Part shown: positions 16,311 to 25,361 of the stretch, one piece after another
Layout of the letters: the number at the start of each line of letters is the position of its first letter
Numbering within the stretch: position 1 is the first letter of the stretch
Assembly (NCBI RefSeq): GCF_024159085.1
Contig: NZ_JAMZDE010000006.1
Coordinates: 186,001 to 250,000 of the forward strand
Length of the DNA: 64,000 nucleotides
Source: Idiomarina rhizosphaerae
GTDB lineage: Bacteria; Pseudomonadota; Gammaproteobacteria; Enterobacterales; Alteromonadaceae
Direction: 5' to 3'
Program-made: the position numbers and the translations under genes
Notes under the pieces: generated by a model
The model's input: only the letters and a program-made list of their open reading frames with translations
Told to the model about the DNA's origin: nothing
The model's database searches: none

Positions 16311-16637
16311 CTAACTTTTTATAAAACCGTACAACGCAATAGCCAATAACACAAAGATTGCAGTTGGCGTAACAAGAGAAATTGGGGCCTGAATTAATAT
16401 TTTAAGCCACAATGGTATCGCCAACTTGGATAACCATTTATTTAGAGTGTCTAACAAGCTACGCACCGCGGTCCACCACGCGAGCACAGTACAAATAGCG
16501 GCCAAAAAATACAATACCGTGGCACTGGTTTTATTAGCGGCTATGTAAAGTGCGGCAGTTAATGTTAGCGCTTCAACCCAAGCAAACCAGTTTCGAATAG
16601 AGCCATCATGATGCATTTTGTCTAACAAATTAAACAA
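16311..16637 (-). CDS. Small three-helix membrane protein
   Basis: This 108-residue protein probably starts at a TTG (16635-16637), preceded by AGGAA at good spacing. Three hydrophobic stretches are visible: WVEALTLTAALYIAANK, ATVLYFLAAICTVLAWWTAV and a C-terminal LVTPTAIFVLLAIALYGFI. No family recognised. attC-like sites flank it at 16217-16308 and 16656-16713, so it is a minimal single-gene cassette. Confidence 0.55.
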   Translation of the reverse strand: MFNLLDKMHHDGSIRNWFAWVEALTLTAALYIAANKTSATVLYFLAAICTVLAWWTAVRSLLDTLNKWLSKLAIPLWLKILIQAPISLVTPTAIFVLLAIALYGFIKS

Positions 16638-16655
16638 TGTTCAAATTCCTTTGGC

Positions 16656-16713
16656 ACATAACGCCCCCATCAGCTGCGCGCGTTAGCGCGTCTGCTGCAT
16701 GGGTTTGTTCGCA
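16656..16713 (-). repeat. attC-like recombination site
   Basis: A 58-bp site with long paired arms. On the minus strand CCCATGCAGCAGACGCG faces CGCGCGCAGCTGATGGG, pairing with a few unpaired bases on one arm. Boundary boxes are TGCGAAC and GTTATGTG. The bulged single-strand pattern is what distinguishes attC from a terminator, and no T-run follows. Confidence 0.75.
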
Positions 16714-16725
16714 ATTGATTCTTCA

Positions 16726-17034
16726 CTAACTGCTCATGTTTTCAAGTAATAATCGCGTTTCAGGATCAAGATCTAACTCATCAACATAGCTCTCTATTGA
16801 AATAGTTGTCATAGAGTCCGATTTTTTTGTTGCGTGTAATTGCTTTGCCTTAGCTAACATAGATTGTGCACTCGGTGGATTATCCGGAATATTTCCAGAT
16901 CTATTTGGGTGCCTTTTTCTCAACGCGACGAGGTTGCTCCGGGCACTTTCAAGCGAAACCTCAAGCTCTTCATCATCCCACTCCGGCAACTCAGAGTTAC
17001 CAATAACATCTTCAATCTTCACGCACACCTCCAA
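16726..17034 (-). CDS. Small soluble acidic protein paired with a membrane gene
   Basis: This 102-residue protein is unrecognised. It is acidic at the start (EWDDEELEVSLESARSNL), has a basic middle (LRKRHPNRSGNIPDNPPSAQ), then SMLAKAKQLHATKKSD, and ends SYVDELDLDPETRLLLENMSS. No membrane helix or catalytic motif is visible. It overlaps the end of the upstream membrane gene by 23 bp, so the two form one transcription and translation unit. The attC-like site at 16656-16713 closes the cassette. Confidence 0.55.
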   Translation of the reverse strand: MEVCVKIEDVIGNSELPEWDDEELEVSLESARSNLVALRKRHPNRSGNIPDNPPSAQSMLAKAKQLHATKKSDSMTTISIESYVDELDLDPETRLLLENMSS

Positions 17035-17680
17035 AATTTATGAGCAAAGGGATAAGTCCAAGAACGCATAAATACCCCAAAACACCGACAATCACTACAG
17101 AGAAAGAACTCCCCAGCAATGAGTTTGCAACAATATGCCCCAGTGCAATAAAGCTAGCACCAAGCGACATAAATGATGCCAATAAGCATTTTCTGTAGTG
17201 GCGCTGATTTTTACTAAGAACATCGCCTAACGACTTAATCTCTTCGTTAACCTTGAACAAAATATTGAGACCAACAACTTGAGATATGCAGTCAATAGAC
17301 ATATTGTCATCAATTTGACTTGAGACCTCCTCTTCAACATTTTCATAAACAGTTGCTGGATCCTTTAAAACTGAAGCGGCCTTCGGTTTAACCACTTGGT
17401 AAGTGTAAACAGAAGCGAAGATCAGATATATGAAGGAAAATAGAAATGCTAGGTGAAAAGAATATGCAAAATTACCAAGTTGCCTCAGAAACTCTTCTAC
17501 ATTAGATAACTGGCTTGTTACTGCCACCAATAAGCTTGCAATTATCGCAATAACAGTAAGCACGCCACCAGCACTAGCCTGCATGTTGCCTATTCTCTGC
17601 CAGTGAGCCCCGTACTGCTGATACGCCAAGTCCAATATTGTGGCTACTGCGTGAGCTGTAGCGATTTCCTTATTACTCAT
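17012..17680 (-). CDS. Four-helix membrane protein, possible defence effector
   Basis: This 222-residue protein has an N-terminal helix (AVATILDLAYQQYGAHWQRI). A membrane hairpin follows (about 38-56 and 76-95), then a soluble helical stretch of about 70 residues and two more membrane helices (about 167-188 and 193-216). The 2+2 layout recalls membrane effectors of cyclic-nucleotide defence (Pycsar- and CBASS-like), but no cyclase gene is adjacent and no diagnostic motif is visible, so this is only a structural analogy. Repeat copy B lies immediately upstream. Confidence 0.55.
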   Translation of the reverse strand: MSNKEIATAHAVATILDLAYQQYGAHWQRIGNMQASAGGVLTVIAIIASLLVAVTSQLSNVEEFLRQLGNFAYSFHLAFLFSFIYLIFASVYTYQVVKPKAASVLKDPATVYENVEEEVSSQIDDNMSIDCISQVVGLNILFKVNEEIKSLGDVLSKNQRHYRKCLLASFMSLGASFIALGHIVANSLLGSSFSVVIVGVLGYLCVLGLIPLLINFGGVRED

Positions 17681-17717
17681 TACTTACAAGTTTCCTCTAT
17701 CATGCGAACATTTGTAT

Positions 17718-17900
17718 ATTGTGCGTACTTGGTAACTCGTTCAATTGATAGTTATTGACTCTTAAGTTACTGAGCTAACCAATAAAGCGAAAGCAATTGG
17801 AGCATGCTCAGTTACACTTTAATGGGCGCACAATATCCAACTTTTATTTTTCGTTATGTAATTGACACTAAACGACTTAAATCCACAACACAATAAAAAA
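17718..17900. repeat. Noncoding repeat, copy B, with inverted ends
   Basis: The first 117 bp (17718-17834) are bounded by perfect 8-bp inverted ends ATTGTGCG and CGCACAAT. They contain internal symmetric blocks GTAACT and CAATTG, so the element is a long imperfect palindrome. The following 17831-17900 block (CAATATCCAACTT to CACAACACAATAA) is shared with copies A and C. The remaining 17901-18065 shows only a GATCCGCTT motif also seen elsewhere. Confidence 0.7.
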
Positions 17901-18065
17901 CGCGCAATATTGCAGAGATAAGAGTCTTGCCTAATCCACACTTAGTAATAACGGTGAGGTGAGTCACTAGTTGAGTCAGGTAAAGAACGAAGATCCGCTT
18001 ATCACTCATAGCTGCTGACTAAGCTCAAATAACTGGTTAGTGAGAAATTTCAGCGCTGCTCTACC

Positions 18066-18890
18066 TTAGGGCTTTCCATAAATCCAATCTAAACCTTGAA
18101 TTAAGGTGATCGGAAATGCGGTGGCGTGCTTTGCATCCTCAATTATATTAAACTTGAGGGTGACAGATTCACCAGCTTCGGTAACAATTTTGTCCTTCAG
18201 TTTGGTAGCTCCGGAAACCATATCCTGCTTTTCTCCAAACTGCGGACGCTCAAGGCTTCCAACTGATATATAAACTTTAATGGGGCTGCTTGACTCGTTC
18301 AGCTTTAAATTCAACAAATCATGGCTGTTGAACCAAATTGACGGGCTACCAAGCACATAACTACTGAACATACTAGGGTGTCCAAACAGTATATAAGCAC
18401 CAAATAATCCGCCCAACGAGTTTCCCACGTAGGTGCGCTCATGTGCGCTTACCCGATAATTAGCCGCCATATAGGGGAAAACCATTTCTCGTATGAAACG
18501 CGCGTGCCCCTCAGCATTGCCAGTTGGCAACTTCCAATCATCTGCGCGGCTTGGGGTGTAGTCTCGAATACGGCTCGATGCACCTTTCGACCCTTTGGAG
18601 TATGACAAGCTGACAATAAAGGCTTCCTCCATTGCTCCACTATTCATCGGGAATCGTGTGGCGCCAGAGGCTATTTGAAAGCTATACATGCCATCGGTCA
18701 GGTAAATAACGGGATAGACCTTGTCGGTATTAGATCTATATGAGCGCGGCGTCTTAATAAAAACTGGATAAACAAGTTTACTCGCGGGGTCGGTTAACTC
18801 AACTGTCTTGCTTCTGGGAATTTCTACAGCGTCATTGGCGAAGGTTACTGGGCAGAAGATGAATAGGATGAACACCCAAACTAACTTCAT
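18066..18890 (-). CDS. Exported alpha/beta-hydrolase (esterase D/PF00756-like)
   Basis: This 274-residue protein has a signal peptide (MKLVWVFILFIFCPVTFA). The mature part is an esterase fold: VYPVIYLTDGMYSF early, nucleophile elbow GNSLGG (about 157-162), and a late His in EDAKHATAFP (about 253). Family members hydrolyse carboxyl esters, S-formylglutathione or siderophore esters. The periplasmic location argues against a formaldehyde-detoxification role. It stands alone, downstream on the minus strand of a 445-bp gap. Confidence 0.8.
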   Translation of the reverse strand: MKLVWVFILFIFCPVTFANDAVEIPRSKTVELTDPASKLVYPVFIKTPRSYRSNTDKVYPVIYLTDGMYSFQIASGATRFPMNSGAMEEAFIVSLSYSKGSKGASSRIRDYTPSRADDWKLPTGNAEGHARFIREMVFPYMAANYRVSAHERTYVGNSLGGLFGAYILFGHPSMFSSYVLGSPSIWFNSHDLLNLKLNESSSPIKVYISVGSLERPQFGEKQDMVSGATKLKDKIVTEAGESVTLKFNIIEDAKHATAFPITLIQGLDWIYGKP

Positions 18891-19335
18891 TATTGATTTC
18901 CTATAAGCTTGAGCAAGGCGCTCAGAATGGTTAACGTACTTAACCAGTTTTCACTCTTGCATTCAATAGCTTTTAGCTCGACCTATACTTCTATCAATGA
19001 ATAACCTTTTGCTTACGTCCGCTGAGAGCGAGGAACGGACGTTGGCTAGAAATTCTGGTAGCTTAGCTAACAGCCTGTATTACTGGCAAGGGTATTAATG
19101 AGAATCTGGCCCTGAAGAATACCGAATATTAACTGAAACTACGCGAAGGCTGTCGGCTGGAAAAGAACAGATAGTAATTAGCCAACATTCGGGAGAGTAT
19201 TAAAACAGCTTGAGCGAAAAATAGGCATTGTACACAATGCATTAACTGATTATGGGACATTTTTAATGTTAAATTAAATAAAAACAAGGCCAGTTTAGAC
19301 AACCGTCTTAAGTAGATAAAAGGAATTTACAATTC
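18891..19335. other. Intergenic region without a recognisable gene
   Basis: It lies between the esterase and helicase starts, which diverge. An inverted pair ACGTCC and GGACGT (about 19016-19043) surrounds a GTCCGCTGAGAGCGAGG segment, related to TCCGCT motifs elsewhere. The last 80 bp are AT-rich and probably hold the helicase promoter. No ORF or RNA gene is supported. Confidence 0.4.
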
Positions 19336-22035
19336 ATGACTACCATCAATGAGCAAATTATGAGTGCTGATTATACAATCAGTCAAAATATAGATCGGCT
19401 AACTGATCAGAGAGACTTGCTCTCCCAGAATATACTTTCACAGTTAAGAAATCTGGTAGAAGGGGTAGTGGTTCTTTTTAATAACGGCGCTTTGGATAAT
19501 GAGTTTAACTATGATTTGGTTAACCCAAGTATTCGCGTAATCAAAAGCGACGGTCGTCTTAATTTTTTAACCAAATTTCATCGTCTTCTGCAAATTAGTG
19601 TCTCGCACTATACCGTTGACGGCGACAGTTCTGAGCGCTTAATGCTCAAGTACTATGAATATTTGCATCGCATCAGAGATTTACTTCGCAATCGTTTAAA
19701 CATCCAGATATTGGCAAACCTTGAATTATTCCCTGTTGACCTCGACCCCTCTCTTAGAGAATACCATGAAAAAATTGCCAATAAGATTGATGCACATATC
19801 AATGTTAGCGGCAGTAATACTACCTCTGAGCGATATTACATCCACAAAAAAAGACCGTTTTTTTGCTTTGGTAGAATTTACTATGAGGTTACCTTTTACA
19901 GAGCAATCAATAAATCAAATAAATTCGATCGAATTATAGCGTTTACCCATTTCGATATTGCTGACAAACACGCGGCGATGCTCACTTTACAAAGAGAGTC
20001 AATCCAAGTACTTGGACAAACTATGCCTATAACGGTAATTCGGGGCTGGAGGGTATCTATAAGGCCTTGCGAGTTCGATAATTTCGCCAAATCGTTGGGA
20101 GTACGCGCGAAGGTCAGAACGAATTCATCTGAATACAGTCACGTGATGCAGTGTCTAACATCAAATTCAGAAAGTCTTCTCGATTTTGTACTGATGTCGG
20201 ACAATAGTTATTCAGCAATTAAGCTAGCTGCAACAAGCAAAGTTAAAGCACCACAAATTTTTCCTATTTTGGATAAAGCCCGCGGGTTAGTTAAAGCGAA
20301 TTCACAAGGCCATAATATCATTCGCTATCTATTACTTCGCATGAACAACCAAATCATAAAAGCACAATATTCGAGACAACGGTGTTATAAATTATCTAAT
20401 TTAAATTTCGCATTTAGCTGTATTCCATTCGATGAAATGCCTTTCTGCACTTCTTTATATGGTCACAACCCCCGTTTTATCGATATTGTAGAGAGCATTG
20501 ACGCGACAGGAAGAAGTCATGAGATTTTAGCAAGAAAGGTAAAAACTAATGTTGAACGCCATGGGATTCTGTACACGTCTATAGCGGACTTCCCCAATGA
20601 AGATGTCGCTGCACTCATTCGCGAATACAATAGTCGCCTATACTACTTGCATGGAGAACGTAAATTAGTCTGTGATAAGGGACACATATTCGAATGTGGA
20701 TATGAAAACCAGACTGTTTCTATCATTGAAAAGCTGCAAGAAAATACAGGTAGAGGAATAGCAGGCTATAAGCAAGCTGTGGAAAAATGGTTAAATGAGA
20801 ACCCTAGGTTGATCGATGACCCTACGAAAGCGGAGGCTCTAAAGCAACTGTTTTGTCAATCGTGTGTAGCTCTTATTTATGGAGCTGCTGGGACTGGGAA
20901 AACTACGATGGTTCACCATATAGCCCAGTACTTTAATGAAAAGAAAAAGCTTTTTCTCGCTCATACCAATCCCGCAACCGATAATCTTAAACGCAGGGTA
21001 AACGCTCAAAACGCTGAGTTTAAGACGATCAGAAAGCAGATTAAGTCACCAGCATTTAATCAAGATTATGATTTGCTCATTATAGATGAAAGCAGCACTG
21101 TAAGTAATGCGGACTTAATTAAAGTCCTTGAAAATACCTCCTTTAAACTTCTGGTTTTTGTTGGTGATATTTATCAGATAGAGTCGATACAATTTGGAAA
21201 TTGGTTTAGTGTTGTTCCATCCTTCATTCCTAACTCATCAATATTTGAACTGAAAACACCATACAGAACACAAAGTGATGCGTTACTACGCTTGTGGAGC
21301 AGTGTCCGTGCTTCAAGTGACGATATTGCAGAGATTATGGCAAAAAATAGCTACTCAACGTTACTGGATAGTTCGCTTTTTGAATCACAGTCACATGATG
21401 AAATCATCCTTTGTTTAAATTACGACGGTCTTTATGGAATAAACAATATTAATCGTTTTTTACAAAGTGGTAATCAGGGGCAAGCAACGATGTGGCGCGA
21501 GTCCACGTTTAAGGTCGGCGATCCCGTTCTCTTCTCTGATAGCGAAAGATTTAGACCTGTTATCTACAATAATTTAAAGGGGTGGATAGTTGCAATCGCT
21601 AAGTCTCCAGGGTGGATTCAATTTGATGTGGAGCTAGATAGACCTTTAAGCGAATTTGATGTTTGTGAATGCGACGAACTTGATTGGATCAGTGGCTCGA
21701 TCGTTAGGTTTACTGTTTATGACTATCCAACTACTAGCGATGAGGATGATGATAGTTACAACACCACAATACCTTTTCAAGTTGCGTATGCTGTATCAAT
21801 CCATAAAGCACAGGGTCTTGAGTACGACTCTGTTAAAATTGTTGTGACTGATTCCAACGAAGACGATATTTCACATAGTATTTTCTACACAGCTATCACT
21901 CGCACCCGCGATCGCTTGAAAGTGTTTTGGACACCTGAGACTCAGCAAAAGGTTATAGAAAGACTGGCACGTAAAAACAACTCTAAAGACGTTTCTTTGC
22001 TCTTAAGCCGTAGAAATCTCAATAGGGTCAGTTAA
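19336..22035 (+). CDS. SF1 (UvrD/RecD-like) helicase with large novel N-terminus
   Basis: This 899-residue protein has AGGA upstream of the start. The C-terminal half is an SF1 helicase: Walker A GAAGTGKTTMVHH (about 517), Walker B LLIIDESS (about 578), GDIYQIESI (about 610), YRTQ, and UvrD-C motifs SIHKAQGLEYDSVKIVV (about 821) and FYTAITRTRDRLKVFW (about 851). The first 480 residues have no recognisable domain but are well ordered in composition. It is next to an integrase relic at the accessory/core boundary. A defence or mobile-element role is likely but unproven. Confidence 0.75.
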   Translation: MTTINEQIMSADYTISQNIDRLTDQRDLLSQNILSQLRNLVEGVVVLFNNGALDNEFNYDLVNPSIRVIKSDGRLNFLTKFHRLLQISVSHYTVDGDSSERLMLKYYEYLHRIRDLLRNRLNIQILANLELFPVDLDPSLREYHEKIANKIDAHINVSGSNTTSERYYIHKKRPFFCFGRIYYEVTFYRAINKSNKFDRIIAFTHFDIADKHAAMLTLQRESIQVLGQTMPITVIRGWRVSIRPCEFDNFAKSLGVRAKVRTNSSEYSHVMQCLTSNSESLLDFVLMSDNSYSAIKLAATSKVKAPQIFPILDKARGLVKANSQGHNIIRYLLLRMNNQIIKAQYSRQRCYKLSNLNFAFSCIPFDEMPFCTSLYGHNPRFIDIVESIDATGRSHEILARKVKTNVERHGILYTSIADFPNEDVAALIREYNSRLYYLHGERKLVCDKGHIFECGYENQTVSIIEKLQENTGRGIAGYKQAVEKWLNENPRLIDDPTKAEALKQLFCQSCVALIYGAAGTGKTTMVHHIAQYFNEKKKLFLAHTNPATDNLKRRVNAQNAEFKTIRKQIKSPAFNQDYDLLIIDESSTVSNADLIKVLENTSFKLLVFVGDIYQIESIQFGNWFSVVPSFIPNSSIFELKTPYRTQSDALLRLWSSVRASSDDIAEIMAKNSYSTLLDSSLFESQSHDEIILCLNYDGLYGINNINRFLQSGNQGQATMWRESTFKVGDPVLFSDSERFRPVIYNNLKGWIVAIAKSPGWIQFDVELDRPLSEFDVCECDELDWISGSIVRFTVYDYPTTSDEDDDSYNTTIPFQVAYAVSIHKAQGLEYDSVKIVVTDSNEDDISHSIFYTAITRTRDRLKVFWTPETQQKVIERLARKNNSKDVSLLLSRRNLNRVS

Positions 22036-22241
22036 AAAGTCGGATTACACGATCAAACCATCTGGAAATTGTCACTAAGCCGATTGCTGGCAGCGAGCGA
22101 TTTCCCATTATTCCCGTCTTTGAGCGAGGATTTTAGCAATCAAGTAAAGATAAAGGGGTCGTAGTTGTTGAAACCAATCAGTTCACGTAATTGGTGCGCG
22201 GGACTGCTCATGCACTGCTCTCAATGACCGCTTTTGGCACA

Positions 22242-22259
22242 GGGCTGCCGTAGCAGCCC
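22242..22259. repeat. Perfect hairpin near the recombinase relic
   Basis: Arms GGGCTGC and GCAGCCC enclose CGTA. There is no T-run on either side, so it is not a standard terminator. It lies just 3' of the tyrosine-recombinase fragment and next to a CAATGACCGCTTTTGGCAC motif. It could be part of a recombination site. Confidence 0.4.
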
Positions 22260-22267
22260 CCTAACAG

Positions 22268-22327
22268 TCAAACCTCAATTGACTCAGAAATATCAAGCGC
22301 GTCATCGACTTCAATTCCAAGGTAGCG
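22268..22327 (-). pseudogene. C-terminal relic of a tyrosine recombinase
   Basis: The minus strand reads RYLGIEVDDALDISESIEV followed by a TGA at 22268-22270. That is the characteristic end of a group of tyrosine integrases, directly after their catalytic Tyr, here RY. The frame upstream is broken at once by the poly-T of the gcvP terminator, so at most about 20 codons remain. It marks where an integrated element ends against core sequence. The family recognition is from memory. Confidence 0.5.
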
Positions 22328-22329
22328 AT

Positions 22330-22353
22330 AAAAAAGCCCGCTAAAAGCGGGCT
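22330..22353 (-). terminator. Rho-independent terminator downstream of gcvP
   Basis: On the minus strand AGCCCGC and GCGGGCT form a 7-bp stem around TTTTA, followed by six T residues. It lies about 55 bp past the gcvP stop. Confidence 0.85.
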
Positions 22354-22371
22354 CCATATTCATGTCACTGA

Positions 22372-22402
22372 GATATCGAACCTGACGTGAACGTCAGGCC
22401 AC
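22372..22402. repeat. REP-like palindrome
   Basis: CCTGACGT and ACGTCAGG arms, with GATATCGAA on one side and a degenerate GGCCAC on the other. It belongs to the family with GTAGCCTGAC ends found repeatedly further right, and sits immediately after gcvP. Confidence 0.6.
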
Positions 22403-22407
22403 ACAGC

Positions 22408-25296
22408 TTACCGATACTCTTCAATGCTCGGGCATGAGCACATCAAGTTACGGTCGCCGAACACGTCGTCTATACGGTTAACGGTTGGCCAGAACTTGTC
22501 GTAACCAACAGCTTCAACCGGGTAGGTTGCCGTTTTGCGATCGTATGGGCGGTCCCATTCTGCATCGGTAATGTCGGCTAGTGTATGCGGTGCATTTACC
22601 AGTGGGTTGTTGTCTTTCGGCCATTCACCGGCGGCTACTTTCTCGGCTTCAGCTTTAATGCTGACCAGGGCTTCAATAAAGCGGTCCAGCTCAGCTTTAG
22701 ACTCAGACTCGGTCGGCTCAACCATAATGGTACCCGCTACCGGGAAGCTCATGGTGGGTGAGTGGAAGCCGTAGTCTTGCAAGCGCTTAGCCACATCAAT
22801 TTCGGCAATGCCGGCAGCGTCTTTCATTGGCCGCAAGTCGATAATGCACTCGTGTGCAACACGGTTGTTGCGGCCACGATACAGGATTTTGAAGTGCTTG
22901 CTTAGCTTCTCAGCCAGGTAGTTGGCGTTCAAAATAGCGGTTTCTGAGGCTTCACGTAAGCCGCGTCCGCCCATCATGGCAATGTACATCCATGAAATGG
23001 TCAGAATGCTGGCACTACCAAACTGCGCAGCAGATACCGCGCCGTTGCCTGCTTTAGGGCCGTCAATATTCACAATAGAGTGGTTTGGCAGGAATTCAGC
23101 CAGGTGCTGTTTCACACCAATAGGACCCATGCCAGGGCCACCGCCACCGTGCGGAATACAGAAAGTTTTGTGCAGGTTAAGGTGCGATACGTCCGAGCCA
23201 ATGTAACCCGGTGAGGTTACACCCACCTGTGCGTTCATGTTAGCGCCGTCCATGTAAACCTGACCGCCGTAGCTGTGAACCAGGTCACAAATGTCTTTAA
23301 TGCCTTCTTCGTACACACCGTGGGTGGACGGGTAAGTGACCATAATGCACGACAAGTTCTCGCCCGCTTCTTCGGCTTTGGCTTTTAAGTCGTCCATATC
23401 CACGTTGCCGTGCTTGTCACAGTCAACCACCACCACTTTCATGTTCATCATTTGAGCTGAAGCCGGGTTGGTGCCGTGGGCAGAGCTTGGAATCAGACAA
23501 ATGTTACGGTGCCCGTCGCCGCGGCTTTCATGGTACTTCTGAATAGCCAGCAGCCCCGCGTACTCACCCTGTGCGCCGGAGTTCGGCTGCATAGACATAG
23601 CGTCGTAACCGGTTACGTCAATTAACCATTCAGACAAAGTAGAAACTAGCTCGTAATAGCCCTGCGCTTGCTCTGCCGGGCAGAACGGGTGCAACTGACC
23701 AAACTCAGGCCAGGTCACCGGAATCATCTCGGCGGTGGCGTTCAGCTTCATGGTGCACGAGCCCAGAGAAATCATTGAGTGGTTCAGGGCTAAATCTTTG
23801 TTTTCCAGCTTTTTGATGTAACGCAGCATTTCGGTTTCTGAATGGTACTCATTAAATACCGGGTGCTGTAAATACTGAGAAGTACGCACTAAGTCAGACG
23901 GAATAGATTCTACGTCGCCACCAGCAACACGGCTGTCTAATACGTCGATGTCTAAACCGTGGTTGTCGCCAAACAAAGCTTCGAACAAGGTTTCAACGTC
24001 GTCACGCGTTTTGGCTTCGTCCAGGCTGATACCAAATACGCCTTCGCCGTCAACGCGTAGGTTAAGACCCAGCGCTTTGCTGCGCGCCAATACGTCTGCA
24101 GCGTTTTCTTTCATTTCAAAGGTTAAGGTGTCAAACCAGTGGCTGTTAACCAGCTTCACGCCTTTGTCCTGCATACCTAAGGCAACAATGTCAGTTAACC
24201 GGTGAATGCGGTTAGCAATACGACGCAAGCCGTCCGGGCCATGATAAACCGCGTAAAACGACGCCATGTTCGCCAGCAGAACCTGCGCAGTACAAATGTT
24301 CGAGTTCGCTTTTTCGCGGCGTATGTGCTGCTCACGAGTCTGCATGGCCATACGCAATGCAGGGCGTCCACGAGAGTCTTTAGAAACACCAATAATACGG
24401 CCAGGCAATGAACGCTTAAACTTGTCACGGGTTGCAAAGAATGCGGCGTGAGGACCACCATAGCCCATTGGCACACCAAAGCGTTGTGCGTTACCGAACA
24501 CCATGTCCGCGCCCATCTCGCCCGGTGATTTCACCATTAACAGGCTCATTAAGTCAGAAGCAACGGCAACAATGGCCTTTTTCTCCTGCAACTCACCAAT
24601 TAACTGTTCAATGTTGTGCAGCTGGCCTTGTTTGTCCGGGTACTGCAACAACGCACCAAACACGTCATGATCGGAAGCTTCACGCGCTGGCCCAACAATA
24701 ATGTCGAAACCAAAGTATTCGGCACGGGTTTTCACCACGTCAATCGTTTGCGTATAAACGTTGTCGGCAATGAAAAACGCGTTGGACTTTTTGTTTTTAG
24801 AAACACGCTTCGCCATGGCCATAGCTTCGGCGGCGGCAGTGGCTTCGTCCAGCAATGAGGCGCTGGCTAAATCCAGACCGGTTAAGTCCATGGTCATTTG
24901 CTGGAAGTTAAGCAGTGCTTCTAAACGACCCTGAGCAATTTCTGGCTGATACGGCGTGTAGGCTGTGTACCAACCCGGGTTTTCCAGCACGTTACGTAAA
25001 ATAACGTTCGGCACTACGGTGTCGTAGTAACCCATACCAATGTACGAGGTACAAATTTGGTTCTTTTTCGCGATGTTTTTAAGACGAGCCAGAGCTTCGC
25101 GTTCAGTTTGCGGCTCCCCTGTTTGCAGGAACGGTTCACGCAGAATCGCACCAGGCACAGTGTCTTTGGTTAATGCTTCTAAAGAATCTACACCCAGCTC
25201 AGCCAGCATGGCTTTTTGCTCATCAGCGCTTGGCCCAATATGGCGGCTAATGAATTCATCGTGGTGCTCTAATTGCGTCAGGGTAGTACTGCTCAT
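22408..25296 (-). CDS. gcvP: Glycine dehydrogenase (decarboxylating), P protein
   Basis: The 962-residue single-chain P protein binds PLP, decarboxylates glycine and passes the aminomethyl group to lipoylated GcvH. The PLP lysine lies in [15 protein letters not shown] (about residue 708), followed by the glycine-rich loop. N-terminal [10 protein letters not shown] and the internal repeat of the fold are present. Full length. It is last in gcvT-gcvH-gcvP and is separated from gcvH by a 125-bp spacer that holds hairpins and short tandem repeats. Confidence 0.97.
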   Translation of the reverse strand: MSSTTLTQLEHHDEFISRHIGPSADEQKAMLAELGVDSLEALTKDTVPGAILREPFLQTGEPQTEREALARLKNIAKKNQICTSYIGMGYYDTVVPNVILRNVLENPGWYTAYTPYQPEIAQGRLEALLNFQQMTMDLTGLDLASASLLDEATAAAEAMAMAKRVSKNKKSNAFFIADNVYTQTIDVVKTRAEYFGFDIIVGPAREASDHDVFGALLQYPDKQGQLHNIEQLIGELQEKKAIVAVASDLMSLLMVKSPGEMGADMVFGNAQRFGVPMGYGGPHAAFFATRDKFKRSLPGRIIGVSKDSRGRPALRMAMQTREQHIRREKANSNICTAQVLLANMASFYAVYHGPDGLRRIANRIHRLTDIVALGMQDKGVKLVNSHWFDTLTFEMKENAADVLARSKALGLNLRVDGEGVFGISLDEAKTRDDVETLFEALFGDNHGLDIDVLDSRVAGGDVESIPSDLVRTSQYLQHPVFNEYHSETEMLRYIKKLENKDLALNHSMISLGSCTMKLNATAEMIPVTWPEFGQLHPFCPAEQAQGYYELVSTLSEWLIDVTGYDAMSMQPNSGAQGEYAGLLAIQKYHESRGDGHRNICLIPSSAHGTNPASAQMMNMKVVVVDCDKHGNVDMDDLKAKAEEAGENLSCIMVTYPSTHGVYEEGIKDICDLVHSYGGQVYMDGANMNAQVGVTSPGYIGSDVSHLNLHKTFCIPHGGGGPGMGPIGVKQHLAEFLPNHSIVNIDGPKAGNGAVSAAQFGSASILTISWMYIAMMGGRGLREASETAILNANYLAEKLSKHFKILYRGRNNRVAHECIIDLRPMKDAAGIAEIDVAKRLQDYGFHSPTMSFPVAGTIMVEPTESESKAELDRFIEALVSIKAEAEKVAAGEWPKDNNPLVNAPHTLADITDAEWDRPYDRKTATYPVEAVGYDKFWPTVNRIDDVFGDRNLMCSCPSIEEYR

Positions 25297-25314
25297 TTAA
25301 CTCAGCCTCGTACA

Positions 25315-25347
25315 TTTATCGGAAATTTATTGGAAACTTATTGGAGA
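25315..25347 (-). repeat. Three tandem 11-bp repeats in the gcvP leader
   Basis: On the plus strand TTTATCGGAAA, TTTATTGGAAA and CTTATTGGAGA follow each other without gaps, one helical turn each. They end 18 bp upstream of the gcvP start. They could bind a regulator or affect translation of gcvP. Confidence 0.5.
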
Positions 25348-25361
25348 CAAGAAACAATGAA

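Noticed and set aside
24195-24858. Several frames of 60-95 residues inside gcvP
   Set aside because: They are shadows of the intact gcvP frame, which has full motifs and normal codon patterns.
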